A DNA stretch of 64,000 nucleotides, taken from the NCBI RefSeq assembly GCF_035222375.1, contig NC_085889.1, positions 124,001 to 188,000 of the forward strand, written 5' to 3'. Made by a program: the position numbers and the translations under genes. The notes beneath the pieces are model-generated. The model ran no database searches. It saw only the letters and a program-made list of their open reading frames with translations, and was not told the DNA's origin. The stretch is from Podospora pseudocomata (lineage: Eukaryota > Ascomycota > Sordariomycetes > Sordariales > Podosporaceae). Positions 34,211 to 46,376 of this stretch are shown here, piece by piece; within the stretch, counting starts at the first letter, position 1; each line of letters opens with the position of its first letter.

Positions 34211-35890
34211 TCAAACTGTACCAAGACGCCTAGTTGCAAATTGCGCTCGATATGCCATGGCCGGGTGTATTTCCCGGTGACCATGACCCCTTCGGCATGG
34301 CTGGGAACCTCCTTCCTGCCGCCCGCAGGTGTGGAACCTGCAGAATTGTTCAAGCCACGGTTGGTTCGCCCGGTGTACCATGAAAACGGGCTCGTTTATG
34401 TGCAGCGCTTCTGTTTTGCCAGGCCGTTCATGAGCGACTTTGTTCATACCATGACCATGGCCATCTACACGGGAAGTTGGGGGTTCGATAGTAACTCCGG
34501 AGATGCAGAACCATACAAGACGAGTCTTGGCTTCCGGTTCAACACATTCGAACTTGGCAAGGTCTACTGTTTCTGCGAGGATGCGGGCGCAGATGGCCAG
34601 GTTCATCAGAGCACCAAGGATTGAGCTGAGATGGAGGCTGTGCTTGCCGCACTTGGGTATCGTGACTGGTCTCTTGAGGGCTGGGTTCGCATCATCATTA
34701 CCAAGTCGGAATATCTGGGAAAGAACGTTACTCGAAACATGCTCAAGTGGGCAGCGGATCGAGCCCATCGACCACCTGGGGCCAGACCCCAAGTACCAAA
34801 ACGAACAGGAAGCCCACAGATGGGACGACTACGTCTCTCCGGAGAAGCGATTGCAACACGTAAACCCACACCTTTGTACAATCCCAAGTCGACAGGCTGT
34901 AATAAAAGCAGTACACAATATGGTCGGCGAGCACAACGACGTCAAAGTGACCGCTGCTGAACATGACAATTGCGACGGAAGTGGTCATGTCTGGCAGGGT
35001 ACCAACTACGTGGTTGAGCCGAACCTGCTATGCGAAGACCTGTTCGTGATACAACCCACGAAAAAACATCCCACCAAGGAGCTTGAGAACCGATTCGTGC
35101 ATTTCAATCATCCGAAGCACATGGCCATTTTCACACATGTGAACTTACCCTCGGACTCAACATGTCCGTTCGTCGCCTCCATGGTGTACAACAGCTCGAT
35201 GGTTACCAGGCTATTGACGAAGACGGCGCTGCTCTGATCGGTGTCATTTCTGCGCTAGAGTCATGTCCCCCTGTCAAAGAAAGCTGCTTTCCTACGCAAG
35301 TGTCAGGAAGGGCTGCGATGCCGTTGAACCGCAACAATATGGCCCAATGGTGGATCGATGGTTGGGAGAAACTCATCATCATCACGACGTCCCAGTACGT
35401 CCATCACCACGCTACTGAGTCTATGCTGAAATGGGCTGAAAAAGGTTGGCGACGATAAGCGAAAAGGTGGAAACCTATTCGCAATCAAGATTGGTGGAAG
35501 GAGTTGTCGCAGATGTTGGGTCACTATCAATGCACGGCTGTGAGGTTGCCGTTTGGTATGTACCTCCTGAAAAGCATTGGGCTGGCCAAGCTGGAGGAGT
35601 ACATAAAGCTCATAAAGGAGAAAAATAAGGTAGCGGAACAGTGGGAAGACGAGAAGGCAAAGAAGGCAGGAGAAGAGAAGAAAGTATTGGAGGAGGAAAA
35701 GAAAGTATTGGAGGAGGAAAAGAAAGTATTGGAGGAGGAAAAGAAAGTAGAGGAGGAGGATGACAAAGGTGGACCAGATGTCGAGTCGGATTGATGGTTC
35801 AGAGAGCGAGGAAGTGATCATCGGCCATGGAAAGAAAAAGAATAAGGGCAAGAAGGCTAATAAGAAGAAAGGCAAGAAGCGAAGATGAAG
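34211..35890 (+). pseudogene. Decayed locus with a duplicated unknown domain and coiled-coil tail
   Basis: Several open segments of 80-245 codons in changing frames overlap here, and no intron pattern joins them. Two segments are clearly related: GWVRIIITKSEYLGKNVTRN followed by MLKWA (near 34670-34760), and GWEKLIIITTSQYVHHHATE followed by SMLKWA (near 35360-35440). Between them lies a longer piece with WDDYVSPEKRLQHVNPHL and GTNYVVEPNLLCEDLFVIQ (to 35237). After the second copy come WWKELSQMLGHYQC and a Lys/Glu heptad tail ending near 35794. The domain is not one I recognise. There are at least two disruptions of the reading frame. A tandemly duplicated lineage-specific gene in decay is the simplest reading; a complex spliced gene is less likely. 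No transposon hallmarks were seen. Confidence 0.45.
35681..35757 (+). repeat. 21-base tandem repeat encoding a K-V-L-E-E-E-K heptad
   Basis: Three near-perfect units begin at 35681, 35702 and 35723, with a partial fourth at 35744. Each unit is exactly seven codons, so in the open frame 35504-35794 the repeat makes a charged heptad coiled coil. Confidence 0.85.
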
Positions 35891-36649
35891 AGGTCTCAGT
35901 GAGAGTACCTGGTAGAATTGGGTCCTTGGCTCACGACGAAGCTGCAAAGCGAAGATGATAGATCGGTAAGTAAGGTAACTTGTGTCAGCGTTATAAAAGA
36001 GAAGGGTTTACCGAGCAATACAATGATTATTATTCATACCATTCTGTTACACAACCAGGGAGAGTAAGCAATTTGTATCCCATCAGAGAATTACCTCCCG
36101 TAGGCTACCTATCTAGTCAGGATGGTACTGGTGCTGTTGTGGAGCTTGAAGGGCCAGAGGTGGGGGAACGCAGGGCCCACACAAAGAACAGGATCACATC
36201 TGTCAAAGATGGTCTGGACTTTTCAAGGAGATAATGAATGCAGAGTTAAATTCATGAACGCTAGTGCCAGATTAGGCTCCCAGAATGCCAGGACAGAGAT
36301 TTAGGGCTGTTGTGGCGTCGATGGACCAGTAGAAACTGGATTTTCTACGAGCTAGATACCCTGATTCAGATGTATGTGGTGGCTGGCTGGTGCTGCGCCA
36401 TCTCACATTCTGGGGGCACGGAATTCATTGTACGAATCGCGTTGGTGTCCGCGTTTGGATGCTCGGGGTGGAAGTTGCTGTGAAGATCGAGGTAGATAAA
36501 ACACTTCGATTCCCCAGCTCAGGTAGCGATTTGTTGTCTAACGGCATATAATTGATCAACCTTTGCTACTGTGCTTGTCAACACTGTGGGCTTGGAATCT
36601 GTGCCCAGTAATCTCTTCACTATCACCGCCAGCTGAAAACAAAGCAACC
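35891..36649. other. Intergenic region, no gene seen
   Basis: Low-complexity A/G-rich DNA follows the decayed locus; the rest is unremarkable. An open frame at 35980-36234 has no motif. Confidence 0.4.
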
Positions 36650-37573
36650 ATGGCACCAGTCTATGCAGACCACCCATTCCCCCTTATCCAGACTCCTGTG
36701 TTTGCAGCGAAACAAGACCCGCATGCAAAGGTTGGACCACCTCCATCATCTGATCACCCCTAACGAAACACGCTATTCACACTTCAACTGCATGTACAGG
36801 TGGACAGCTTCGACCGTGCCGCCTCGGAAATGGCCAATGCGCACAATCTCATGATCCGCGGCCTTAATTCCATCTATCTTCAAGCTCCACACATCACAGC
36901 TCCCGACGTAAAACCCTTTTGCCGGTACATTGCGGCTTTCACCAACCTGATTCACGTCCATCACCACGGCGAGGAGACACATTTCTTTCCAGAGGTAGAG
37001 AGGTTGTCGGGGGTGGTGGGAATCATGGAGACGAATGTCCATCAACACGGCGTGTTCAAGAAAGGGCTACACGATCTGGATGATTACATTAATGGTGTTC
37101 TGGCGGATAAACAGGAGTATGACGGTAAGAGGGTAGCGCAGATGATTGATGTATTTGGGAAAAGTCTCGTTGAGCATCTGCGGGATGAAATCCCTACGTT
37201 GCAGAGGTTGAGAGAGGTGGATGGAGAGGGAAGAAAGATGGCGGAGGCGATTGAGAGGATCATGGGGGAGGAAGGGGAGAGTTCGATGGTTTGTGCCTTC
37301 TCATATACCGACCTTCTCTTTGGCGATCGACTGGCGGCTAATCAAAGGGGGTCATAGAAAGCACTTGGAATGCCTGGCATGTTGTGGTGTTTTGCCAATC
37401 TGGACATCCACTTCGAGGACGATAGATGGCTGGACTGGCCTGCTGCACCGGGCCCTGTCAAGTTTCTGTATCGGAATGTGTTCTGGTGGGTTTATACTGA
37501 TCTTAGGAAGTTTGGATCAGTTGACAGGAACGGCAAGCTGAGGGCTCTATATGCTGTTCCCAAGTCAGAATAA
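36650..37573 (+). CDS. Hemerythrin (HHE) domain protein
   Basis: Three exons: 36650-36730, 36800-37288 and 37358-37573; introns of 69 bases; 261 residues. The first intron is GTTGGA...ACAG, and the second ends ATAG with a CTAAT branch-like site. The HHE four-helix bundle carries the metal ligands: AHNLMIRGLN (His), HVHHHGEETHFFPEVE (His and Glu), HQHGVFKKGLHD (His) and LVEHLRDEIPTL (His and Glu). Such proteins bind a di-iron centre, and roles in oxygen, NO or iron sensing are proposed in fungi. The C-terminal exon MPGMLWCFANLDIHFEDDRW with YRNVFWWVYTDL is the extension often seen in the ascomycete clade. There is no signal peptide, so it is intracellular. Confidence 0.88.
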
Positions 37574-38514
37574 GGTAGTGTGTCTGGGGATGGGCCCACT
37601 TTATGGACGGTTCGGTTTTGTTACTACCCCTGTTTGCCCCTATTTGCCCCCTTTATCCTCTTATTTCTTGCTGCTTTTTGGATGGACACATGGTTGCATA
37701 AATATTGAATGGATCTGATTACATAGTCTGAGCAGCGATATCAACATGCATGGGAATGGATACGTGTGGACATTGCGTTACATGTTGAGGACTTAAAGAT
37801 TTGGTAATTCACACGCCTTTTGATCATGTTTCAAGGCCTTTCGACCACCAGGTATCTTCTCTTTTAAGACTTTTAATCAAAATTTCAAAGCATTTTTATT
37901 GCTATCAACTGGCCTATTGACCATCTTCGAAGGCCAGTTTATGATAGTTCAGACGCTAAAGTTTCACGTGTAATGGCTGTTCAACACAAGACACCCTACC
38001 TATGCAGTCTGTGCTACAGCTTCCCCACTTCAGTTCCCTCAAATTCAGTTGCGAGTGCCTACCTACCCTTCCACCGAGCCACCTAGCTAGCAATGCATGC
38101 TCACCAATGTTGTGGCATCGGCTTGCTGCCTTCCAATTCAGGAAACTCATTATGCCGGTAGATCTGCGCTCCCTTCTCACTCAACCCACCAAATGTCAGT
38201 TCATCTATTCCCGTCTCGATTTTCGCAATCCCCGCACCTCATGTTGCTTCCATGCAGACTGTATCACCTGGGGGTCTGCCGTGGGAGGAGAGGAGGACAT
38301 CATGCAACGTCGGACACACATAGCCGAGAAGCAAACACGGCAGTATCTGGACCTCCTCGTATCCCGGATGCCGGCATTCGGCGGCATTGCATATCGGCCG
38401 TACAATGTCTGATAAGCCCATTGCCTTTCAACGATTCTCCTTCGAGTACAGTGAGGGTGGAGGAGCGTTTTGGTAGCCAATTGTTCCTAATTCTCGAGTT
38501 CGACTACAGAAAGC
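37574..38514. other. Intergenic region of 0.9 kb, no gene seen
   Basis: A/T-rich between 37780 and 37900. It has GCCTACCTACCC at about 38056-38067. It serves as the promoter side of the OPT gene. Confidence 0.45.
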
Positions 38515-41307
38515 ATGGCAGAAAAACCCGAGGCTGTCGATCCTGACGGGATCGGAATCATCTCGAGTCACGAAACGAGGTCATCCGATCGAGACCCTGA
38601 AAAAACACCTGCCAAGCCCTACGAAAGGGAAACACACGATGGCCAGGAGCCAGAGAACATCACGGACCAGATCCCGCACTCTCTGCTCGAGGAATTGGCA
38701 CCAAATGGCGAATACGAGCACATCCTCTCCAAAATCAACGCCATGTCAACGGAAGAGGCCCTGGCCATCATCCGTGAATCGCTTACTTTCCACGCCGATG
38801 ACTGGAACTTTCCCACTGTCATGCGGACAAGAATGCAGAGACTGGTGAAAGAGAGCCCGAAAGAGTACGGCGACTTTTATGAGCGAGATCTCAGAATCGA
38901 TGCTGTCATGATGCGCTGGTCCAGCCCCTATCCGGGGGTTAGAGCTGTGGCTGAACTGACTGACAATGACTCCACCCCCGTAGAGACCATTAGGGCTTAC
39001 TTTCTGGGTATATCGTGGGCTGTGATTGGGACCTTTATGGCGACGTTTTTCAACTCGAGATTTCCGAGCATCAGTACGTGTTGGCCTTCACTTATCAAAG
39101 GACATGGGGCTGACAGACACGGGCAGCTCTTAGTGGGAGTGTTATTCAGATTCTTTTGTACCCGTGTGCAAAGGTCCTCGAGTATGTCCTTCCGGACTGG
39201 GGATTCACGGTGTTTGGGACGAGACACTCGCTCAATCCGGGGCCGTGGACGTTCAAAGAGCAAATGTTTGCGACGATTACCTACAACATCGCTATTTATA
39301 CCACCAATTCGTATGGGATGGTGCGTTGACTCTTTTTCTATATTCGCCTCTCTAAAATGATGCTGATAAATACAGATCCTCGTCCAGAAGATGCCCATTT
39401 TCTACGGCCAGAGCTTTGTCAACTATGGCTACCAGCTCATGCTGACCCTGTTCGTTCAGCTCATGGGGATGGGTTTTGCAGGATATCTCCGCCGGTTCTC
39501 AGTATATCCTGTCAAAGCCCTCTGGCCCACCATCCTTCCCACCATTGCCATGAATCGAGCATTGACCAGGCCAGAGCCCAAAGAGAACATTCACGGTTGG
39601 ACCATATCCCGGTACAACTTCTTCTACGTCTGCACGGTATCCATGGCGATCTACTACTGGCTGCCGGGTTATCTTTTCACAGCCCTCTCCACCTTCAACT
39701 GGATGACCTGGATTGCTCCCGAGAACTTGACTTTGGCCATTTTGACTGGCTCATCTCTTGGGTTAGGTCTCTTTAACCCAATCACCACTTTTGACTGGAA
39801 CATTGCTACATCTTCCTTTGCCGCCCTCGCCAACCCTTTCTTCGCCACAGCAACTGAATGGTGCTCCGCTTGGCTCGGAGCGGCAGTCATCCTGGCCATC
39901 TTTTACAACAACATGAATCACTCTGCCTACCTCCCCATCAACTCCAGCTCGGCCTTTGCCAACGATGGGAAACCGTACCGTGTGCAGAATGTCATCTCAG
40001 CAGACAACAAGCTCGACGAGCAGAAGTACCAAACCTACTCCCCGCCGTTCTACTCTGCCGGATACATCCTGACTGTCGGAGCCAACTTCGCGTTTTACCC
40101 AGTGTATTTCTTGTACATCATGGTCAACCAGTGGACGACGGTGGGCAAGGCCTATGTTGACTTTTACCAGGGGCTGAGAAGGGGGAAAGGGAACTATGAA
40201 GGGGCGATGGATGTCCATTCGAGGCTGATGAGCCGGTACGCCGAGGTGCCAGACTGGTGGTTCATCTTCATTTTGGTGGCGGCCATTGTCGTGTCGGTGA
40301 TTTTCTTGAGGATATATCCACTGGAAACACCTGTGTGGCTTGTTTTCCTCATGATAGGCATCAACATCATCTTTGCCGTCCCGCTATCTCTGTTGTCGGC
40401 CACCACGGGGACCAACCTGGGGCTTGGGAGTCTGATACAGGTGCTGACGGGGTATCTTCTGCCCGGGAACCCCAATGCTTTCTTGTTTGCGCAAACCTTG
40501 GGCAGCTGGGCGTTGGCCGGTTACGGAGACAACTATGTGCAAGATCAAAAGATGGCCCACTATGTCAAGATCCCGCCGAGAGCCGTGTTTAGGAGCCAGA
40601 TTGGGACGATCATCATCACCTGTTTTGTTGCGGTTTCGACCCAAAACTTCATCATGGAGAACGTGAAGGGCTTGTGCGAGCCGGACCAGCCGAGCAGGTT
40701 CACCTGTGCTGCTGACGGTGCACCGCTGTATGCCAGCAGCTTGATGTGGGGATTGCTGGGCAGCGAGAGGATGTTTGGTGCCATGTATCCGATGTTCAAG
40801 TGGTGCTTCTTGATCGGGACGGGCATTGCGGTAGTGTTTCTGGTCGGGCAGGGATACGGGCCGAAATACCTGCCCGGCATCAAAGAAAGACTGCGGGGAA
40901 GACTGAGGCCAAGGACATTTGCGCAGCTTGACAGGACAATCTTTCCTTTCGTGGCCAGCCTGTTGTGGTTGAACCCCGTGTTGATCATCCACGGATTCCA
41001 ACACTGGGCGCCGTCCAATCTGAGCTACAAGACGCCCGGGTTCATCCTGAGTTTCATTTTCATGTACCTGCTGCCAAAATACCGGCTGGCATGGTGGGAA
41101 AAGTACAATTACGTGCTTTCTGCCTCGTTGACGGCAGGCGTCGCCATCAGCGCCCTCATCATGTTCTTTGCTGTGGGATACCACCCCGTGAAGCTGGATT
41201 GGTGGGGGAATCGGGTCAGCCACGCCGGCATGGACGGGAAGAGTGTGGGGATCCTGCCGATTCCCGAGAAGGGGTACTTTGGACCGGAGCGGGGCCAGTT
41301 CCCGTAG
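38515..41307 (+). CDS. Oligopeptide transporter, OPT family
   Basis: Three exons: 38515-39073, 39127-39320 and 39376-41307; introns of 53 and 55 bases; about 894 residues. A long acidic cytosolic N-terminus (about 170 residues) leads to roughly 14-16 membrane helices. OPT marks: NPGPWTFKEQMFATITYN across exon 2, ILVQKMPIFYGQSFVNYGYQ, VLTGYLLPGNPNAFLFAQTL and KMAHYVKIPPRAVFRSQ. Fungal members are proton-coupled importers of tetra- to hexapeptides or glutathione at the plasma membrane; the substrate is not readable. The nearby secreted protease (32-34 kb) could feed such a transporter, but that is only proximity. The gene appears intact. Confidence 0.93.
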
Positions 41308-42417
41308 TGTAGTCTTTAGATCTGCTGATCTTGATGTTGAGAGTGAGGCTGTTGGCACGAGTTGGCGAGGCCTCCAGTTGCGACAGTCCACATTTCAACC
41401 CGACATGGAATCCCGTACATAATGAGCGTGTAAGTAGTCGTGAGCTTCGCTTCAATTAGTAACATTGAGCGTATGGAACATCGCGTCGGCCTTCCTCCAG
41501 TAATAAGAATAAGTGTGGTTGGGTCTGGACCAGAGGGGCCAATGAGCACAGTCACCACGCGTCACCATCCGGCAGACGGCTCGAGTGCCGGTGCGGGGCC
41601 GGTGATTGATAACGGGCTTGGCGTCGTTCTTGACAGGAATGTGTTTGCTACGGGATAAATACCCAAGATTGATCCCATCATCAGCCAGTTGTTCATCAAA
41701 TGGTATAGATGGGTTACCTCTGGTGGATGACAACAGAGATTATAGAGAATCAGCCAGTGTCTTCTTTTTCGTCTTCAGGAGGCAAAAACAACACTGCCTG
41801 GGTGGTGGATACAGGAGATACCGGTTAGGTGCATACCGACGGAACAGGGACAGCAACTGATATGAAGCAACAAAGATAGCAGGTGACCAGTGACCAACAG
41901 GGTACGTCCGGCGGTCGGCACCAGCTTCCATTCATTGAGCACAGCCACGAACGGTGCAGAGAATCACAAGGGCCAAGACGGTGCCCCACTCTCCGTGGTG
42001 ATTCGGAAGTCTGTGATTGGGCTGCTCCCCCTTCTCCAGCCCTTGGCCGACGTTGTCCCAGCGGTCCCAAGCAGGTTCCAAGCGCTCGGCGTTAGCCTTG
42101 TTCCTCGTTGTTGGCGTGGCGTGAATGGCGTGGATGGCATGGGAAGAAGCGTGTTCCGTGGACCGTCACCGTCAGATCTGATCCCCCATTGCCCCTGGGG
42201 CAATGATCCATTGATCCCTTGCCTCGTGCTGCTTCTTGTTGAGAGAGATCCAGCAAGGGTGCAGTTGCATGTCTTGGAACGGACCGGCATCATTTGTCAT
42301 AAACCCCATGCTCTTCGCCCCCTTCCCGACTTCCTTTTATCTTCTGGAATTCTTCTCTTCTTTCCCTTGTGCATTGTCACTTCGCTGGAACATCAATCCA
42401 GAAATCACTTTTATTGA
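41308..42417. other. Intergenic region of 1.1 kb, promoter of the ENA ATPase
   Basis: No gene seen; short frames only. A CCCCTGGGGCAATG element near 42195 and pyrimidine-rich DNA lie just upstream of the ATPase ATG. Confidence 0.45.
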
Positions 42418-45400
42418 ATGGGGACAGAGAACGACCTTGACGTCGAGGGCCAGACGGAACCTCCTATACGTGGCCTAAAGAGTTCCAAAAACACTTCCGC
42501 TTCGGCGTCATCCCCCACCCTCGCCGGCACCGTCCGTACTGCCGGCACCGTCTCCGCTGACAGCACCCCGACTCTCCCGGGCTTCACCCCCGAGTCGGCT
42601 CATACCCTCACCGTCCCCGATGTCTCCTCTCTCCTCGAGACCGACAGCCAGTATGTGTACTTTCTGTTGTCTTGTGCTTCCCCCTTTTTTCTCCTCTCTC
42701 AAGGCCACTAACCCACCCCCCCCAGAAATGGACTCGACAATACCGAGGCTGCCCGTCGCCTGCAGCAGTATGGCCCTAACAAGGTTGAGGGTGCTAAGGG
42801 GCTATCCCTGTGGACGATTCTCCTAAGACAGGTGTCCAATAGTTTGACACTTGTCCTCGTCATCACCATGATCCTCTCCTTTGCCATCGACGACCACATC
42901 GAGGGCGGCGTCATTGCCGCCGTCATTCTGCTGAACATCGTCGTTGGCTTTGTCCAGGATTACCGTGCCGAGCAGACCATTCAGGCTCTGTATGCCTTGT
43001 CTGCGCCCACGTGCAAGGTTGTCCGGTCCGGCCAGACCGAGTCTATCAAGGCCGAGCTTCTGGTCCCCGGCGACCTTGTCCGCCTCGGCGTTGGAGATGT
43101 CGTCCCGGCAGATCTGCGCCTCGTAAGCAGCATCAACTTGTCCACCGATGAGGCACTGTTGACGGGCGAATCTCTCCCCGTCAGCAAGCATGCCGAGCTC
43201 ATCCTCAAGGACCGTGATGTTCCTCTTGGTGACCGCACCAACATGGTGTATTCGGCCAGCACTGTCACCCGCGGCCGCGCCATGGGTCTTGTTACTGCCA
43301 CGGCCATGAACACAGAGGTCGGCAAGATTGCCGAGCTCCTTCGGACCACCAGGGGCAAGACTGTCGATGAGGACAGCAGCATGGTCAAGAAGATCTGGAC
43401 GAAATTCCGGAACGGCTTGCGTGTTATCCTCGGCCTCGACGGCACCCCTCTCCAGGTCACGCTGAGCAAGTTTGCTCTTCTCCTTTTCGGTCTCGCCATC
43501 ATGCTGGCCATCATTGTCTTCTCTGTCAGCAAGTTCAACATCGACGATGAGGTCCTCATCTACGGAATCTGCGTGGCTGTTGCCGTCATTCCCGAATCTC
43601 TCATTGCTGTGCTCACCATTGCCACGGCCCTCGGCACTCGTGCCATGGCCAAGGGCAATGTAGTGATTCGCAAGCTCGCCGCCCTCGAGGCCGTGGGCGG
43701 AGTGACCAACGTGTGCTCGGACAAGACGGGCACACTGACGCAGGGCAAGATGGTGGCCAAGAGCGTCTGGCTGGCTGACGGCACCGAGATCACCATTCAA
43801 AACACCAACCACCCCTTTGACCCCACGAGCGGAGACGTCCGCGTGGGTGACGTTGACTGGGTCCTCTCCGAGAAGGAGAGGAAGACGCCCGCTCAGCTTA
43901 CCTCATTCCTCGAGACAGTCGCCCTGTGCAACAACTCGGCCGTCACCAAGGCTGACGTCGCTGGCCCTTACACGGCCATCGGTGAGCCCACCGAGATCGC
44001 GCTGCAGGTTCTTGCCATGAGATTCGACTCTGGCAAGCCTCAGCTCACGGCGGGGGGCAGCCACGGATTGTTGGCCGAGTACCCCTTCGACTCGTCGTGC
44101 AAGAGAATGACGGTCGTCTGCCGCGCCGACGGCTCAGACGACGCAGACAGCGCCTCTGCATACGCTTACACCAAGGGTGCCATCGAGGCCATCCTGCCTC
44201 TGATGAACGCCTCGGACGCGCTCAAGGCCGAGATTGTCACCAGAGCCGAGGCTTTGGCAGCACTAGGTCTCCGTGTTCTCTGCGTCGCTCGGAAACCTGT
44301 CGACGCCTCGCTTTTCTCTGTCGAGCCCAAAGAGGGTTCGGAACAGAGTAACAACGGCCTCCCCGAGAGAAACACGGTCGAGTGCGACCTCGTCTTCTTG
44401 GGCCTGGCTGGTCTCTATGATCCTCCTCGTGTCGAGTCGGCTGCCGCGGTGGCCAAGTGCAAGGAAGCAGGCATCACGGTCCACATGCTTACTGGCGACC
44501 ACGTCAAGACCGCCACCGCCATCGCCTACGAGATCGGCATCTTGTCTCGGGACCCTTCTGCGGCGGCTTCATCTCCCAACAGCATCATGGTTGCCAGCGC
44601 ATTTGACGCCCTGACCGAAGCCGAAATCGACGCCATGCCTTCTTTGCCCCTGGTCCTTGCCAGATGCAGTCCTACCACCAAGGTCAGGATGGTGGAAGCC
44701 ATGCATCGTCGCAAGGCCTTTTGTGTCATGACCGGTGATGGTGTCAACGATTCCCCCGCCCTCAAGATCAGTGATGTTGGCATTGCCATGGGTCTGAACG
44801 GCAGTGACGTGGCCAAAGAAGCGGCCGACATGGTTCTCACCGACGATAACTTTGCCAGTATCGTCACTGCCGTGGAGGAAGGCCGTCGTCTTTTTGACAA
44901 TATTCAAAAGGTATTTCTCTCTGCTCATTCTCATCAATGGAAACATGCTGACGGTAGTAACCACAGTTCCTCCTCCATCTACTCATTTCCAACATCGCCC
45001 AGGTCATCCTACTTCTCATCGGTCTCGCCTTCAAAGACAACAAGGGCGTCTCCGTCTTCCCCTTGTCGCCGCTGGAAATCCTCTGGGCCAACCTCGTCAC
45101 GTCTTCCTTCTTGGCCCTCGGCCTCGGCCTGGAAGATGCCCAGCCGGATGTCATGCAGCGCCCGCCCCACGACCTGGCCGTCGGCATCTTCACCAAGGAG
45201 CTCATCATCGACAAGTTCGTCTACGGCACCGCCATGGGCGGGCTCTGTCTCGCAGCCTTCACCTCGGTGGCCTACGGCGTCTCTGGCCCCGACGGTCTGG
45301 GCGAGCTGTGCAACTCGGACTACTCGCCCGCTTGCGACCTTGCCTTTAGAGCCAGAGCCACCACCTTTGCCACCTTGACGTTCCTGCTGCTGGTCACTGC

Positions 45401-45728
45401 TTGGGAGTCGAAGCACTTCACCCGATCGCTCTTCAACATGCATCCAGAAAAGTATTCCGGTCCGTTGTCGGTGTTCAAGACCATCTGGCAGAACAAGTTC
45501 CTGTTCGGAGCCGTGTCCGCTGGCTTCGTCATTTGCTTCCCGCTCGTCTACCTCCCCGTCGTGAACCGGACCGTGTTCAAGCACGAGGCCATCACTTGGG
45601 AGTGGGGCATCGTGGCTGCTTGTGTGGCGGCCTACATCTTGATTGTTGAGGCGTGGAAGGCTGGAAAGAGGAGGAGACTGGCGGGGGTGCGGAACAAGAA
45701 GGCCGTGGTTGGGGTTGAGGCTGCCTGA
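42418..45728 (+). CDS. ENA1: P-type Na+/K+-exporting ATPase, ENA (type IID)
   Basis: Three exons: 42418-42650, 42726-44910 and 44967-45728; introns of 75 and 56 bases; about 1,059 residues. A cytosolic Ser/Thr-rich N-terminus precedes the core. Motifs in order: EALLTGESLPVSKH (actuator), VAVAVIPESLIAVLTIATAL (helix 4, type IID), CSDKTGTLTQGKMV (phosphorylated Asp), KGAIEAILP (nucleotide site), MLTGDHVKTA and TGDGVNDSPALKISDVG (hinge). The C-terminal six helices include ILWANLVTSSFLALGLGLED. ENA pumps export sodium or potassium at the plasma membrane during alkaline or salt stress. An endoplasmic-reticulum-type calcium ATPase is less likely given the PESL motif and the C-terminal sequence. The symbol marks the family. 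Confidence 0.93.
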
Positions 45729-46376
45729 GGTGGCTTATTGTTGGTTGGGGGTATGTGGCTGCTGATGCTGGATACCTACGCACGTTGAATGATGTTGGGT
45801 AACACGGGATGATTTACGAAATGTTGGTTGGATGACGATCATGACGAGAAAAATCTCACGAGGCCTCTCCCGGTAACCAGTCCGGAGATATGTATCTGAG
45901 TGTGTTTGGCTTTTGGGCTGTGTTTTGGATCACCTCTTGTTGAGTTTGCAGCCAGAGGCTTGAATGAGGTGTGGCGATAGTTTTTGTCTATTTTTTTCTT
46001 CAATTTTTCTTCTTCAGAATCTGGTCTTTTTACATAGCCATGACCGCCCAACTCGGACACACTCTTTGCCTGACGCATTGTCAGAGCGTACTTGCGTCTT
46101 GTCTGCCTGCATACCCATCACACGCTGTGTGACCAAGAATCTCCAATAGCAATTACACGCTCAATTCAAAAGATCTACTAGCAGTACACTACCCGTATCT
46201 ATGGTAGGTAGAGATCGACCACTCAAATCCCAGCACAGAAACTCCCAAACAAGTACAAGGTGGTATAGAACAACGAAAACAGCAATTCACTCCGGAATTT
46301 TTGATGCTCACTTGACAGTCCCAGCCCCGTGGTGTTCAACCATTGACATCCAACAAACCAGCCTGCAAACACAGCG
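45729..46376. other. Convergent 3' flanks of the ENA and methyltransferase genes
   Basis: No gene. ATGGTAGGTAGAG near 46202 is another GGTAGGTA-type motif. Confidence 0.45.

Noticed and set aside
34211-34792. A 193-codon minus-strand open frame
   Set aside because: It overlaps the plus-strand segments that share a duplicated domain. The plus strand carries the repeated pattern, so the minus frame is taken as a shadow.
40384-41391. A 335-codon open frame on the minus strand
   Set aside because: Antisense to the OPT transporter, which has clear family motifs.
42823-43812. A 329-codon open frame on the minus strand
   Set aside because: Antisense to the ENA ATPase core motifs.
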